NCBI GenBank assembly: GCA_964006375.1
Contig: OZ023269.1
Coordinates: forward strand, 372,001 to 436,000
Reading direction: 5' to 3'
DNA: 64,000 bases
Source: Tillus elongatus
Lineage: Eukaryota > Arthropoda > Insecta > Coleoptera > Cleridae
Each line of letters opens with the position of its first letter. The stretch's first letter is position 1. A program made the position numbers and the translations under genes. The notes under the pieces are model-generated. The model was not told where the DNA came from, did not search any database, and worked only from the letters and a program-made list of their open reading frames with translations. Of the stretch, positions 11,461 through 21,600 are shown one piece after another.

Positions 11461-11690
11461 ATGAAACAAGAAGCAGAATCACGCCAAAAACCAGAAAAAT
11501 AATAACATGGAGTTATGCGCTAGATACGTATTTCGACAACGAAGTTGTCTTCATCAGTAGCTGTCGCTAACCAGCTTAGCGAAGAAAACTTCGTTGTCGA
11601 AATAATTATTTAGCGCATACATCTCTGTTATTATCTTTGTGGTTATTTGGGTGATTCTGCTTTTTGTTACAGTTTCCAGCCACACTACCA
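11461..11690. repeat. Foldback element carrying a hammerhead ribozyme (family HH1)
   Basis: Two imperfect inverted arms of about 100 bp (11461-11565 and 11567-11683) meet near 11566. Both arms contain the AGCAGAATCAC(G/C)C...AATAATAACA(T/G) block and the ACAACGAAG block. The left arm, read on the minus strand, holds an intact hammerhead core. The right arm has lost the CTGATGA box but keeps TTCGTTGTCGAAAT. It is nested within the mariner relic. Confidence 0.8.
11519..11561 (-). ncRNA. Type I hammerhead ribozyme, intact core (HH1)
   Basis: Read on the minus strand: GCTA (helix I), CTGATGA core box (11551-11557), one A, helix II GACAAC with loop TTC and GTTGTC (11535-11549), GAAA (11531-11534), a short palindromic helix III TACGTA ending in ATC (cleavage after C at 11523), then TAGC pairing with GCTA. 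All invariant core positions are present. Helix II pairs perfectly over 6 bp and helix I over 4 bp. The tiny helix III is typical of hammerheads of Penelope-like elements and animal retrozymes, which work best as dimers. Self-cleavage is predicted, not shown. Confidence 0.85.
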
Positions 11691-12134
11691 ACCTCAGTAT
11701 TTTAGAAATCTAATAATAAATACAGACGTGGAGAGTATTTCTCTGACTTCACGTCTGTATTTTCTGTTTTAGAAAGTAAGGCAACAACAATTAACAAAAA
11801 ATGATAATACTTTATTTCTTATTTAAATTTTACAATGTGTCTTACAGGAAAGCAAAAAGCTAGTACCTACCTGTAAAAAACACATTTTCGATAACTTTCT
11901 CCTCCAATTATTTTGTGTACTGTCACTTAAAATTTTTGATCTGAATAGAGTTTCTTGGTCCCGTTTACCCCCAACAATTCTGCGAGGGATACATTTTCTC
12001 TTTTATATAAACATAATCATTTTTACCATCCCAATCTTCTTGAAATGGTTGAATTCTTCAACACAATAATAATTTTTCTTTAATAGATACTAAAAGTGTT
12101 GTCCGATAAATATTTGACAATAACAGGAGAAATT

Positions 12135-13840
12135 AATCTACACTCATTTTTTATTCGTGCTTTGAAGTTCAAAAGATTTGCCAATTTCGTCTTAACAACG
12201 TTGCTTGTCGAATATCCCCAGAAAAAGTAGTCCAAAGAAGTGATCTAGGAATCAATTCAATGGTTCCCTTTCTACCAATTCACTGCCTCGAAATACTATA
12301 TCTAAATACTCAGATACAGGTATTGCAAAATGAATCAATTACCTCGGGACAAGTTAGTCTAAAGTTTCACAAGATTTGACAATTTCGTCTTAACAACGTT
12401 GCTTGTCAAGTATCCCCACAAACATTAGTCAAGAGAACTGATCTAGGAAGGCATTCGTTAGTTCCCTTTCTACCAGTCCAACAACCTTGAAATACTGTAT
12501 TACATACTCACATATAGGTATTGCAACATCAGAAGGCACAACATCGTGTTGGAACCAGATATTCATATTCCAAAGCAGAGTAGCTAAATTCGGAATTATT
12601 TCTTTCTTAAAAAATTCCAAATATCTCGTTCCAGTCATATTTTCTTTAAAGAATATCGGCCCTATAACAAGATCGCCAACAATTTATAATTACCTCGGGA
12701 AAATATAGTTTACACTCATTTCTTATTCGTGCTTTGAACTCCACAACATCTGCTAATTTCGTCCTGAAAACGTTGCTTTTTAAGTACCCCACAAAAAGTA
12801 GTCCAAAGAAGTGATCTAGGAAGTAAGTAAATGATTTCCCTTCTACCAATCCATCTGCTTGAGTATCCCACAAGAAGTAGCCCAAAAGAAGCGATCTAAA
12901 ACGTCATTCAATGATCCCCCTTCTACCAATCCACCTGAATCGAAATACTGTATCCAACTACTTACATACAGGCCTTGCGAAATGAACTAATTACTTAGGG
13001 ACAAATTAGTTTACACTCATTTTTTATTCGAGCTTTGAACTTCACAAGATCTGCTAATTTCGTCTTAAAAACTTTGATTCTATCCCCACAAAAGTCCAAC
13101 GAAGTGAACTAGGAAGTCATTCAATGGTTCCCCTTCTACCAATCCATTCGCCTTGAAATACTGTATCCAAATACTCACATAAAGGTCTTGCAAAATGAGG
13201 ACTCACAGATATTCATATTCCAAAGCAGAGTAGCTAAATTCGGAATTATTTCTTTCTGAAAAAATTCCAAACATCTCGCTCCAGTCATATTTTCTTCAAA
13301 GAATATCGGCCCTATAACAAAAACGCTAACAATTTCTGCATGAATATTGACTTTAAGTGAGCCCTTTCCTCATCCAGTGTATATTTTTGTGTACCCTATA
13401 ACGATAATTTTGTCGGTGTACTTTATCATTGATTTTAAAACGCTGATTCATCAGAAAGCATAATGTTCTCTATGCTCACGTCATTTATGTCCAGCAGATT
13501 CATTATTTGCTCGCAAAATTGTGGTGTCATCTTCAGTCAATTCTGCGAGGATTGTTGGTTTGTAAGGATGACATATGTGAGCTTTGAGAATTTTTACTAT
13601 TGAAGATTGGCTAATTTCTTGCTCTCTTGGTCTCTTGCTCAATCCCTGGTAGAATATTAGGGTTTTCATGAACGTGGCTAATAATACATAAAGTTGAGCG
13701 CATTCTGTCGATGAGTACCTGTTTTTCTTGTGTGCTCATCAAACAGAAACTCTTTGTCAACGTTGCTGACAGTACGTTGCGATAGGCGTGGCAAGTCAGG
13801 ATATTTTTGCCTGAATAGACGGTTTTGTTCTTGTTCTATC
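12135..13840 (-). pseudogene. Mariner-like transposase pseudogene with repeated C-terminal units
   Basis: The N-terminal side lies near 13835, with KRPREQEISQSSIVKILKAH and HPYKPTILAELTEDDT (helix-turn-helix region). The DDE region follows as LSDESTF near 13450, then MTGTRYLEFFKKEIIPNLA and MNIWFQHDVVPSDVAI (second aspartate region), and DHFFGLLFVGYLKSNVF with the third acid lost. The segment encoding the end of the protein recurs about five times: near 12139, 12344, 12711, 12848 and 13012. Each begins around TACACTCATTTYTTATTCG or within it. Numerous stops and frameshifts make it inactive. Confidence 0.75.
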
Positions 13841-14505
13841 TTAGTAGCCAATCATCTTTAAAATTTCAATTTTGTGATTTTTATTTAAGTAAATTAATGA
13901 TGAACAATTTTTCTAACAAACTTATTATTAACTTACTTTGTTGTTGCTTTAGTGCTCAGTGTTACTACTTAATTCTGAGAAGAAATGATTGTTTAATTTA
14001 TGCGTAAGGGAACGCTGAACGCCAGGGCCTTTTTTCTGGGTAAATTTTAATGTTAAATTGAATAAAATTTGTTTTTTATTTTCATATTGATCTTCATCAA
14101 GAATGGCAATTTTAGGCAGACTGATTAAACCTTGTCGTTGTTGTTGTTTCTTGAATTGTGGCTGTGGCTTTTTGCTATATCTCATGATTAAACCTTCAAA
14201 GATTGGATAAAACAAAATAAGGTAAGATCAGATGAAAGGAATAAATATTATTAGGGCGAATTCTATTTTTATTTTTGTTTATAAAATAATAAATCTATTT
14301 TTGTTTGAATTGCAAGAAATAAACATTTAAAATTTAGTGGTTTTATATTACTTGACATGCATTTTAAAAATAGGAAGGTAATAGAAAGGTAGAGTTTTCG
14401 TTTAAAAAAATTCAGTGAGGTCATATCTCAAATTTGGGACACACTGTATAATATATATTTTTTAAAAGACCGCAGCTTAAAATGCTAATCGACCGTCCGA
14501 GCGTT

Positions 14506-14657
14506 TTAAAATAAAATATGTATTTGATTATCGGAATTTATTCCAAGTTACAAATGCCCTGTATAAAAATAAGCAATAACATTCTTTGTTTATAGAATAT
14601 TAATTTATGGCAGTCAAACTACACCCAGTAGATCTATGATATTCATAATTACAATAT
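14506..14657. other. AT-rich spacer
   Basis: Nothing recognised. Confidence 0.4.
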
Positions 14658-14792
14658 TAATTATAAGCACACTTGGAGAACCCAAATCACCACAACACAT
14701 TCTATAATGTATTGTCGTGATTTGGGTTCTCCAAGTGTACTTATCAGTGCTCATCACAGGTTCCAATCTTTACTTAGTGAATAATAATTATA
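14658..14792 (+). mobile_element. HH2-family foldback without ribozyme core, 8-bp TSD
   Basis: Inverted arms 14663-14701 and 14706-14744 (CACTTGGAGAACCCAAATCA and its inverse) around a 4-base loop, followed by the family tail TCAGTGCTCATCACAGGTTCC...ACTTAGTGAA. TAATTATA flanks it at 14658-14665 and 14785-14792, consistent with a target-site duplication. The hammerhead part of the unit is absent, as if 5'-truncated. Confidence 0.75.
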
Positions 14793-15179
14793 GTCAATCA
14801 TAATACCTAATGTTATCGTAAAGTTAAAAAAAAACATTTTGTGGTTAAGGACACGAGTGATTCAGAACAAAATCATTTCAATTACAAAATTAGCGATTTA
14901 CAAGTCACTTTTTGCGTATAGAGTGAATGTTATAAAAACCGACCAAAAGTATTTTTCAAGGCATTTAAGAAAATATTAAAGCATTGGCTAATAATAAAAA
15001 TTATAATTTTATTTTCTCTTCTGGAAATAAGAATTAAAAACTGCGGGGAGGTAAATTTTTTCTCGGTCAAAGAAAAATGGGTAAAACGTCTTCAACTCCT
15101 TTGCTTCAACCCCTTTAATTTCTCTCACTTTGTAAAGTTACTTTTCACTTCTAAACGTCACACAATCTGGGATACACAT
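14793..15179. other. AT-rich non-coding
   Basis: No feature recognised. Confidence 0.4.
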
Positions 15180-15270
15180 AATTAAACACTCAATGAAAGG
15201 CTTTCTGATCCAGACAATAAATTTATTTATTTATTGTCTGGATCAGAAGCCTTTCATTGAGTGTTTAATT
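15180..15270. repeat. Near-perfect palindrome (HH3 tail family)
   Basis: Arms of about 41 bp (ATTAAACACTCAATGAAAGG and onward, 15181-15222) are inverted at 15229-15269 around a short AT loop. The same tail sequence (TTGTCTGGAAAAGAAGCC...CAATGAGTATTTAAT) follows a decayed hammerhead at 21255-21350. This is therefore the tail-to-tail equivalent of a third hammerhead family. Confidence 0.8.
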
Positions 15271-15475
15271 TTGTAGTAAAGTTAGCCCGGATTACGAAAA
15301 ATGATTTAAGTATGTCCATCTTTTTCACTGTCTTAGGGAGTTAAATACCGTGACTTGTGGAGTATTTAGACATACATTTGGAAAGGTAGTTTTACTAAGT
15401 GAAGATTGGAACCTGTGATGAGCACTGATAAGTACACTTGGAGAGCCCAAATCACCACAACACATTTTAAAAAGA

Positions 15476-15516
15476 CCTGACGATCGTTTCACTAACCAAG
15501 TTAGCGTCATCAGAGG
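15476..15516 (-). ncRNA. Type I hammerhead ribozyme (HH2), left arm
   Basis: Mirror image of the ribozyme at 15545-15585, with the same intact core. Opposed to it in the same palindrome, so a read-through RNA would fold into a long hairpin that competes with the ribozyme fold. Confidence 0.85.
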
Positions 15517-15544
15517 ATGAAACATTCTGGAATGAATGTTTCAT

Positions 15545-15585
15545 CCTCTGATGACGCTAACTTGGTTAGTGAAACGATCGTCAGG
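15545..15585 (+). ncRNA. Type I hammerhead ribozyme (HH2), right arm
   Basis: CCT (helix I), CTGATGA (15548-15554), C, helix II GCTAAC/TTG loop/GTTAGT (15556-15570), GAAA (15571-15574), helix III palindrome ACGATCGT using the last A, C17 at 15582 in a GTC triplet, then AGG closing helix I. Same layout as HH1 although the stems differ in sequence. This covariation supports a conserved RNA fold. Confidence 0.87.
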
Positions 15586-15752
15586 TCTTTTTAAAATGTG
15601 TTGTGGTGATTTGGGCTCTCCAAGTGTACTTAAGGTAGTTTTAAACATGTTTGACACTGATCCTCTAAATCAGAGGTTTTCAACCTTTTTGTCCCGTAGA
15701 CAACGTGCCCATGTTTTCTGTTATTTGTAGACCCCTGCCTTCCTAATATTGA

Positions 15753-15884
15753 ATTATTAGTGAATTTTCTCTAAAAAATTCACTAATGAGATCTCGACTT
15801 TTGAAAAAATTTCTTCAAACGAGCGCGAACTAGGCCTCCTAGAACACATATCCGCGGTCAGTTTCAACTTTTATATGTTTAATG

Positions 15885-15975
<91 letters not shown>

Positions 15976-16105
15976 GAAACTGACCCTGGATATGGGTTTT
16001 TGGGGCCCTAGTTCGCGCTCACTTCAAGAAATTTTTTCTAAATTTAGAAGTTGTGATCACATTAGTGATTTTTTAGAAGAAAATTCACTAAAACAAGCAC
16101 TTGTG
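15753..16105. repeat. F1 end modules as palindrome around (TA)n
   Basis: The F1 end module (ATTAGTGAATTTTCTCTAAA...GCGCGAACTAGGCC...CGGTCAGTTTCAA) is followed by (CATA)n and (TA)n at 15894-15972. The inverse module then follows (TTGAAACTGACCCTGGAT...TAGTTCGCGCTCACTTC...AAAATTCACTAA). The two arms are about 110 bp each. The F1 body is absent, so this is a solo-end dimer. Confidence 0.8.
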
Positions 16106-16394
16106 AAGCCACGGGAAAAGTCTACAACTGTATTAACTATGGAACGCTTTCACTAAGTTAGGACAAGAACAAACAACCAGATATACCATTCAAATTGAAT
16201 TAAGTCTTAAAACTTTCATCTCCGCTTTTTCAGTTTATTTTATATACAAAAACTCGCTAAAAAATGCATCGGAATAACAACAATCTAATTAGATAACGGT
16301 AAAGTGAAATGACATTAAAAAATGAGTAAAGTCACTAATTAGGATTAGAACTCGTCATGTCGGAGTCGACTATCCGATGTACACGACTCACCCA

Positions 16395-16477
16395 TATATA
16401 TAAAGGGTACACCATTTACCAAAATCTAGGTCTGTAAGTTTAAAGAACAAAAAAGTTAGAGGCACTTAAAGAAAAAA
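16395..16477 (+). repeat. F1 body fragment
   Basis: Matches F1 at 25700-25780 (CTGTAAGTTTAAAGAACAAAAAAG, GGCACTTAAAGAAAAA) and is joined directly to F2. Confidence 0.6.
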
Positions 16478-16741
16478 TTCAATAACTCAATTTGCTATTA
16501 ATCTAAGGTTCGTCGGCTAGGAAACGAGTTTTCTCGGAAACATTTTAGGTTTATTTTCGGAAAATTTTTGTACATTTTCAAGCACATTATTTTGATTAAA
16601 TATGGTACATTGTTTCTACTATATAGGTTATACCGGTGACCAAATTGATGCCTGCTTGCATTAAAGAGACACATTTGTTATTAAAAACATTTTTATGAAA
16701 ATTCACTTCCATAACGCACTTGCTGCGTCCAGACTTTTTTT
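16478..16741 (+). repeat. F2 repeat, left-truncated
   Basis: Parallels 26355-26611: CTCAATTTGCTATTA, GGAAACGAGTTTTCTCGG, ACATTGTTTCTA, and the right terminus CATAACGCACTTGCTGCGTC. The left terminal repeat is missing. Confidence 0.8.
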
Positions 16742-16959
16742 TGTATGGAGAGGTTATGGGTGTCTGAACAGAGGGGTATTTGAGTGTATTCGTGTTAATC
16801 TTTGTTTTCTTGCTCTTTCTTTGTTTTATTAATTTTATCAATGCAGTTTTTGTAATCAGACAAGAGTTTTAAGGACTGTTGGCTGGATTACTAAGCATTT
16901 TGTTCTTGCTCTGAGATTTATTATCTTCGGTTAGCTTTTTCGTTAGTTGTTAAAATCCT
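16742..16959. other. Non-coding spacer
   Basis: No feature recognised. Confidence 0.4.
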
Positions 16960-17131
16960 GTAAAAAGTGTTTACAATTTTGCAATGAGAATTGATCGCAG
17001 ACAAGTTTACCTTCTTGTTAACATCTTGAAACACTGTAGATTAGAGTAATTGTATGTTAATTTTTTGCATCTATATTTCTGATGTGAATAAAGGTTACTA
17101 TTATTATTATTGGGTTCTCCAAAGTGCACTT
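16960..17131 (+). repeat. LINE 3' tail with (TAT)n fused to HH2 fragment
   Basis: GTGAATAAAGGTTACTATTATTATTATT (given by position 17082-17110, split here) looks like a LINE 3' end with a trinucleotide tail. GGGTTCTCCAAAGTGCACTT, a fragment of the HH2 family tail, follows at once. Confidence 0.5.
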
Positions 17132-18057
17132 ATTTACTAGAACGACAAAAGATTTTAATCACCCGTTAGTTAAGTAAACAATCTACCTATAATAAAATGG
17201 CTTACAATCCTTACTTAATTGGGCATGGGGAACGTAAGTATTCTTTTAATTAGTTCTTCTCACAGGTACATTTTTAATTACTATTTATGACTATTGCGGT
17301 AAAATGTCGCACTATGATTTTTTCCTAAATCACTTGTGTCTGTGTGAAGATATGATATTCATTTGTTTCCTATGAGATCTCTAACTTAATATTCATTCAG
17401 AATAAATTCTTTCATAAAGAGATTGGGAATCTTATGTGGTTGCAAAAACTAATAAGATGTGAATTACGACGTTTCGGGAGCAGAAAATCGCACCTATTGT
17501 TAGCTTAGAATTGAATCCTAAATAACGTTCCGATTTAATTGATTTGTTGATTGATTTTTCGAGTATGCCATTACACAATTCTCCAGTTCAGTCAAATCAA
17601 TTTGACCATGAAAGTCACCCAAAATCTGTGATAGTTCAGGATTCTAAAAAGAAAGTCTGACCTCAAGGATTTGAAATTCAGTGGCAGGCATAATATGGCG
17701 CGAAATACCCAATTCTGTGTTGTCTGCCTTCACTTGTAAAACTGTTTCATCTTTAAAAAATGTCTGACCCAGCAATTAAGCTACGGTTATGAATTTTCAT
17801 ACATATTTGATCACCAGTATTATAACCCATTAATTCCTAGATTAAATCCTTTCAGTTTAGCATACGCTTCACGTTTCTTATGTTTATTATGATTCTTTAG
17901 ATACTTTCTGACCCCCTAGCATCACATACTCTTTATTTTTCATATTAGATTTTAAATCACTTATTATATTTATACCTCCAAGCGGAATACTTCCCGAGTG
18001 ACCTGCCAAATTGTCTTTTATCTCTTGTGACTGAGTTTTTCATAAACCTATAAAATT
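17132..18057. other. AT-rich non-coding
   Basis: No coding potential, no repeat similarity within the window. Confidence 0.4.
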
Positions 18058-18162
18058 TTACATACAGACTTAGATACACTTCTCTAGCTTCACTGTTGGA
18101 TTTCGTTTTTGTAAGAAACCCAACAGTGAAGCTAGAGAAGTAGTCACCAAGTCTGTATGTGG
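18058..18162. repeat. Foldback palindrome without recognisable ribozyme
   Basis: Arms of about 40 bp (CATACAGACTTAGATACACTT... at 18061 and its inverse ending at 18159) share CTTCTCTAGCTTCACTGTTGG and are separated by a 19-base loop. No CTGATGA/GAAA pair is present. Confidence 0.8.
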
Positions 18163-18614
18163 TATGAACCAGTTTCACCAAGTAAGGGCAACAGCAATCA
18201 ATGAACTACAAAATTTTATTAAAAACATTTATTATTTAAGGTGAAAATTTATGAATTAATTAAAATGTACCTTCTGTGGGGTAAAACCGGAAGATGTGCC
18301 GCCCCTTTTTGTTCTTTTGATAAAAGATTTAAAACCGTGAATACAAATGTTATGTTAGTAAAAGCATGTTACTTAGAAGCAACTACAACTGGTAAAAAAA
18401 TAAGCAATTCAACGTAATTTCAACAAATAGAAAAATATTTAAAAAATGATTTGAAAAACCATCTCACCCTAACACGGTGGGAGTAATGGTGTGAAAAGGG
18501 AAGGAACTTTATATTTTCATATTTTCTTTCATCGAAGACAATGATTTGTGAACGTTGTAAAGCCCTCATGAGGTCATCTGTGACAACTAATACAGTGTAT
18601 TCAGTATTCTTTAC
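18163..18614. other. AT-rich non-coding
   Basis: Nothing recognised apart from low-complexity A-rich sequence. Confidence 0.4.
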
Positions 18615-20520
18615 TTAACCCTTTCCCGCTTACTGGTATACTACACATAAGTACCACAAATGTAACAATTTTTATCGATGCTGCTTTGCGGTAAAGTTTA
18701 CGGACCGCCTAATTGATACGTCCGTTGACATGCGCTATGTGCTGTGCAGCGAAAAAAATATCTGATTACTGGTTGAAGGTGCCTTCACCTCCGCCTGTGT
18801 AATGCGTTGTTGTGGATTGATGTTTCAAATTATTAGTTACAAGTTTGATGGAACTCAACCAAAAACCAATGGCAAGTAAATACCTACATATGATTATTAT
18901 AATGTATTAGTAGCCGATTATACCATAATTATGAATATTTACATAAAAAACGTTGCTTTTGATCGTCATTTATATTTGACGTTTCCAATATACCACAACG
19001 TCATCATTAAAATTTTGTGATACTTTTTTGTTTGTTACAGAGAACCTTCCAACCTTCTGTTGGAGAATCTGCTGACGAATTTAATGAGGAGGAGGAAGTG
19101 GAATGTGCTGTTTCTCCCATGGACACAGAGGAAATTGCTGTTGCAGCTACTCCTACATAAAATTTTTCCTATTCAGAAGATGGTGAAGACCCAGAAGACG
19201 ATCTTCCACTATCTGAAAAAAGCCCCAAACAGTCACCAAAACAAGTAATCATGGAGATGCTTTTTCAGAAAAAGTTCGGCACGCTAACATACCTGATGAT
19301 ATTGAATTGCCAGTTGAAATTTTTGGGTGTCTTGTAAGTCAACAAATGATATAACATTTTGTTTTTCAAACAATTCTTTACGCTACCCAGCGGGGGAAAA
19401 CATTTGTTCCTACAACTGTGAGAAAAATAAAAACATGTTTGGCCATAATTATTTTGATGGGTGTGCAAACGCATTCCAGCTACCGGGATTCGTGGTCAGC
19501 GCAACCGGAGCTGAGGGATTCTTATATTTCAACTCAAATGAATCGCACTCTATTCGATTGGCTCTTATGAAACTTTCATCTAAATTATAACGCTGTTCAG
19601 CCAAAGCGCGAGATCCTGATTTCGATAAACTTTATAAGTTGTGTCCATTTTTGAACTCTCATTGTTACATAACTGCAGTTTTCAGTATAGAGTGCACGAA
19701 ACAGTGTCTATAGACGAATCTATAATCTATTTGAAAGGGCGTTCGTCAATCCGTCAATATATGCCTAATAAGCTGATAAATAGTTAAAACGTGGTGATAT
19801 TGACTGGCGAGTGACCGATGACGAAATATCCTGCGTGAAATGGATGCATGAAAGAATAGTTCTCTTAGCCTCCAATTGTGTAAATCCTTCTGAAACAGAC
19901 CATGTAATAAGGAAGAAGAAGAATGGTGAAATGAAAAATGTTTCTTGCCTCAAAAATTTTGAAAAATTACAGCCAAAATATAGGTTTTGTCGCCAAAGCA
20001 GACATGCTGAAGAACACATACAAATGGTGGCCACGCATATTCTGGAATTTCATTGATTTCAGTGTAGTAAACGCGTTAATTATTTTTCAACAGCGCTGTG
20101 GAGATAGCAGTGGCATGAATCTGAAGGCGTTGCGTTTCGTAGTAGTAGGAGGATTGGTAGGTGTCGAGAGTGAAGCTTTAAAGAAAGGAAGACTAAGGTC
20201 AGAGCAGAAAAATGTGAATAATTGTAAACCAGTCGTACCACTTGAGAAGAGATGGGACCAGTCTCTACATATGCCAGTTTACGGAAAATGTGGTATGTGT
20301 AGTATCAGAGAGCATCATTTAAGAGATAGTGGTCACTGCTTCAATAAGGAGACTGGTGCCAAGATTTTACATCCCTCAAATTTTGGGGTTGAACAGGTTA
20401 TCTTAGAAGAGATTGAGATTCTCAAGCATGTCAACTGCTCCACTGGTGAGGTTTTGAACTTATCCAACACAGACATAATGAACTTTTCTTCACTGTACAA
20501 CCATCTAGTGAACTAGTGTT
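18615..20520 (+). pseudogene. piggyBac-like transposon remnant
   Basis: TTAA at 18615 followed by CCCTTTCCCGCTTACTGG is a plausible left terminus, since piggyBac elements insert at TTAA and begin with CCC. Several frames hold the transposase. There is an acidic N-terminal region near 19050-19260, then TFVPTTVRKIKTCLAI and SWSAQPELRDSYISTQMNR near 19390-19550, then RDPDFDKLYKLCPFLN. The first catalytic aspartate motif VSIDESIIYLKGRSSIRQYM lies near 19700. DIDWRVTDDEISCVKWMHER and a C-terminal Cys-rich part (GKCGMCSIREHHLRDSGHC) near 20280 complete it. Many frameshifts and stops show it is dead. No right TTAA end was found. Confidence 0.85.
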
Positions 20521-21249
20521 CCTGGCCTCTACGAAGTTTATGTGACCAAAGCTATTATGTCTGTCTTTGACATATCTGTCTATCCTGTCATGTTCTTTTA
20601 GTTCGCTGTTTTGTCGTTGTCGTAGTGTCTCCCGTTTTCGCGTTTTTATAATTTTCTGCTGTTTCGTAATTAAATCGCCGTTATATGTTGATTGGATTTG
20701 ATTGTGAATCGATTTATGGTACATCCAGATGCGATGTTGTTGGATCTCTGGTGCAATAGATGAAATTTCAACTTGGATAACTTTTCGTAATGTTTTTATT
20801 TAAAGTTTCGAGAATATAAAAGTTAGTATGGAAGCCATTTTGTTTTTGGTTTTATTTTACAAATAATGCGCCCCCTAAGGGTACCAATGAGGTTTCTGCC
20901 TGACTGTATGGCATCCTGTTGGCCTTGCTCTCAATCAGTTGACTTCACAGCTTTCCATTTGGCGGTAGATTTTATACTTTGTCATTGTTTACTGTGTATT
21001 AGTTTGCTCGGAAGATTTTGATTCGTTCTTCATTGCCTGTTTAAGTTTGCTATAACTTTTAGCTTATTTTACTGTAGCTTCTTAGCGTTTCCTGTGGCTT
21101 TTTAGATTGTTTTACTATTTGATTTAAGATGCTAGCTTTGGCGCTTTCTGTATTGATTATTTTGATACTGTTGTACTCCATTCAGCGCAATTGCCTATCA
21201 AAAAACAACGTGTTCTGACATTCTTGACGTGTCCTTTTTATTGCGATTT
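20521..21249. other. Non-coding, nothing clear
   Basis: T-rich flanking DNA of the piggyBac relic; no gene or repeat assigned. Confidence 0.4.
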
Positions 21250-21352
21250 TAGATTTACTGCTGAATATGGCTACTTAGTTGGCCGAAATACGTAAGGAAC
21301 TAATAAAATTTTATTGTCTGGAAAAGAAGCCTTTTCAATGAGTATTTAATCA
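21250..21352 (+). repeat. Decayed hammerhead unit (HH3)
   Basis: CTGAATATGGCTACTTAGTT then GGCCGAAATACGTA retains helix II (GGCTAC/GTTGGCC), GAAA and a palindromic TACGTA helix III, but the CTGATGA box is altered. The tail (ATTGTCTGGAAAAGAAGCC and onward) is the arm of the palindrome at 15180-15270. Confidence 0.6.
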
Positions 21353-21532
21353 TCTCACTATCCTGGAAATTTTGTCGAACCCCTGCCTTTCTACCTTAAC
21401 GTGTCCAACATCGCATGCACACCGGACCGATGGCTTAACGTCTTCTTCGAAGGGCAGTACTTGCCTAAATACAATGCCACAACCTCTGTTGATGTTAATG
21501 TTACAGTATGTACTGAAAAAGTGAAAGGAGAA

Positions 21533-21600
21533 CCCTGGGATCGAACTCAGTACCCTTTAGTTCAGAGTTCACGTTCTTATCACTGAACCTCCGAGGAGAG
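21533..21600 (-). repeat. tRNA-derived SINE head candidate
   Basis: Minus strand: A-box-like GGTTCAGTGATAAGAAC forming a D-arm hairpin (GTTC/GAAC), then B-box GAGTTCGATCCC (21537-21548). The anticodon arm is poor, which argues against a functional tRNA gene. Confidence 0.5.

Larger units (their letters stand above)
11262..14505 (-). mobile_element. Mariner/IS630-like element with ~110-bp inverted ends
   Basis: The left end (11262-11370) has TGCTCGG(A)CAGGTCGATT...GCGGTCTATTAAAAAA and then ACTGTCTCCCAAATTTGAGATAT. It is the imperfect inverse of 14400-14505 (ATATCTCAAATTTGGGACACAC...GACCGCAGC...AATCGACCGTCCGAGCG). The interior carries a degenerate transposase on the minus strand plus a nested hammerhead foldback. 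The boundary may be inside these arms: the segment starting at the TA next to CACTGTCTCCCAAATTT resembles a mariner TIR start. Confidence 0.6.
15383..15643. mobile_element. HH2 head-to-head foldback with two hammerheads, 12-bp TSD
   Basis: A 237-bp unit (15395-15631) flanked by the 12-bp direct repeat AAGGTAGTTTTA at 15383-15394 and 15632-15643. Arms of 99 bp (15429-15527 and 15534-15632) are perfectly or nearly perfectly inverted around a 6-base loop, TGGAAT. The left part adds the full family tail (CTAAGTGAAGATTGGAACC, minus sense). The right unit is truncated within its tail. The ribozyme ends face each other at the centre. Confidence 0.9.

Noticed and set aside
15325..15730. Two small frames with identical first 32 residues on opposite strands
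   Set aside because: They are the two arms of the hammerhead palindrome and not proteins; the identity only reflects the inverted repeat.
19938..20516. 192-codon frame that could look like a host gene
   Set aside because: Its start matches the piggyBac C-terminal region and the Cys-rich motif follows, so it is part of the transposase relic.
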